Part shown: positions 6,410 to 6,494 of the stretch, piece after piece
Position numbering within the stretch: the stretch's first letter is position 1
Layout: each line of letters opens with the position of its first letter
Assembly (NCBI GenBank): GCA_964364855.1
Contig: CAYINU010000085.1
Location: 1-6,494 of the forward strand
DNA length: 6,494 nucleotides
Reading direction: 5' to 3'
Source of the DNA: CAYINU01 sp964364855
GTDB lineage: Bacteria; Margulisbacteria; Marinamargulisbacteria; CAYINU01
Translations under genes and position numbers: made by a program
Notes under the pieces: model-generated
What the model was told of the DNA's origin: nothing
Databases searched by the model: none
What the model saw: the letters and a program-made list of their open reading frames with translations, nothing else

Positions 6410-6427
6410 CTAGAGGCCATCTCATAA
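6410..6427 (+). repeat. Right copy of the 18-bp direct repeat flanking the suf operon
   Basis: CTAGAG, then GCCA, then TCTCATAA, starting seven bases after the nfu stop codon. It matches the copy at 309-326 at 14 of 18 positions, with the same orientation and spacing. The GAG...TCTCATAA pattern next to a CTAG is the sort of sequence seen at insertion-sequence ends, but no transposase is visible in the remaining 67 bases and no family is assigned. Confidence 0.45.
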
Positions 6428-6436
6428 TACCGCCAT

Positions 6437-6488
6437 GGAGCCCTCTGCTCCGCTCAAAATGCCCTTCATGGGCTTCGCCCAGCCGGGC
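6437..6488. other. Structured non-coding tail with short hairpins
   Basis: GGAGC at 6437-6441 and GCTCC at 6447-6451 form a perfect 5-bp stem with a 5-nt loop. After that, GCCC and GGGC tetramers alternate at 6461-6464, 6470-6473, 6477-6480 and 6485-6488, so several mutually exclusive 4-bp stems are possible. No T-tract follows before the window ends, so an intrinsic terminator cannot be claimed. It may be part of a dispersed repeat or mobile-element end beginning at the 18-bp repeat. Short open frames exist on both strands here, but neither is long enough to support a gene. Confidence 0.35.
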
Positions 6489-6494
6489 AGCCTT

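Noticed and set aside
6408..6417. GCCTAGAGGC as an intrinsic terminator after nfu
   Set aside because: The stem is only 4 bp with a 2-nt centre and no T-tract follows.
309..6427. Composite transposon carrying the suf operon
   Set aside because: The two repeats are in direct rather than inverted orientation, no transposase is visible, and a chromosomal housekeeping operon needs no such explanation.
6435..6494. A new plus-strand gene starting at the ATG at 6435, or the tail of a minus-strand gene ending at 6405
   Set aside because: Only 20 and about 29 codons are visible, neither product is recognisable, no ribosome site precedes 6435, and both strands are open, as expected by chance over so short a stretch.

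Overview
The window holds one nearly complete iron-sulfur cluster assembly (SUF) operon. All genes are on the plus strand, tightly packed and co-directional. A truncated unrelated gene lies before the operon and a short, structured, apparently non-coding tail follows it. The host is bacterial. The upstream fragment ends in a FlgD-Ig-like C-terminal domain that begins with an NYPNPF motif. Such tails are typical of large secreted or surface proteins in Bacteroidota/FCB-type phyla and several uncultured lineages such as Elusimicrobiota. Base composition is near 50% G+C by eye. The lineage cannot be fixed from this sequence alone.

Layout: (1) 2-292, the 3' end of a surface/secreted protein gene. 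(2) 293-368, a short intergenic region with an extended -10 promoter, overlapping inverted repeats, and one copy of an 18-bp repeat. (3) 369-758, an Rrf2-family Fe-S regulator that resembles NsrR more than IscR. (4) 767-5373, sufB, sufC, sufD and sufS. (5) 5370-5822, sufU. (6) 5837-6403, a two-domain Nfu protein. (7) 6404-6494, a non-coding tail that starts with a second copy of the 18-bp repeat and continues into small hairpins. No clear terminator is visible.

How the genes work together: SufS takes sulfur from cysteine as a persulfide. SufU, a zinc sulfurtransferase, accepts that sulfur and passes it on. The SufBCD scaffold ATPase builds the cluster. Nfu probably carries finished clusters to client proteins. 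The Rrf2 regulator, itself predicted to bind an Fe-S cluster, is the first gene and probably autoregulates the operon. The genes from sufC to sufU overlap or abut (TAATG at sufC/sufD, 8 nt at sufD/sufS, ATGA at sufS/sufU), so translation is probably coupled.

I found no convincing evidence of an undescribed system; every full-length gene belongs to a known family. The points worth a second look are the NsrR-like sensor at the head of a SUF operon, the apparently leaderless promoter with overlapping inverted repeats, the matching 18-bp repeats on both sides of the operon, and Nfu as the operon's only recognisable carrier protein.
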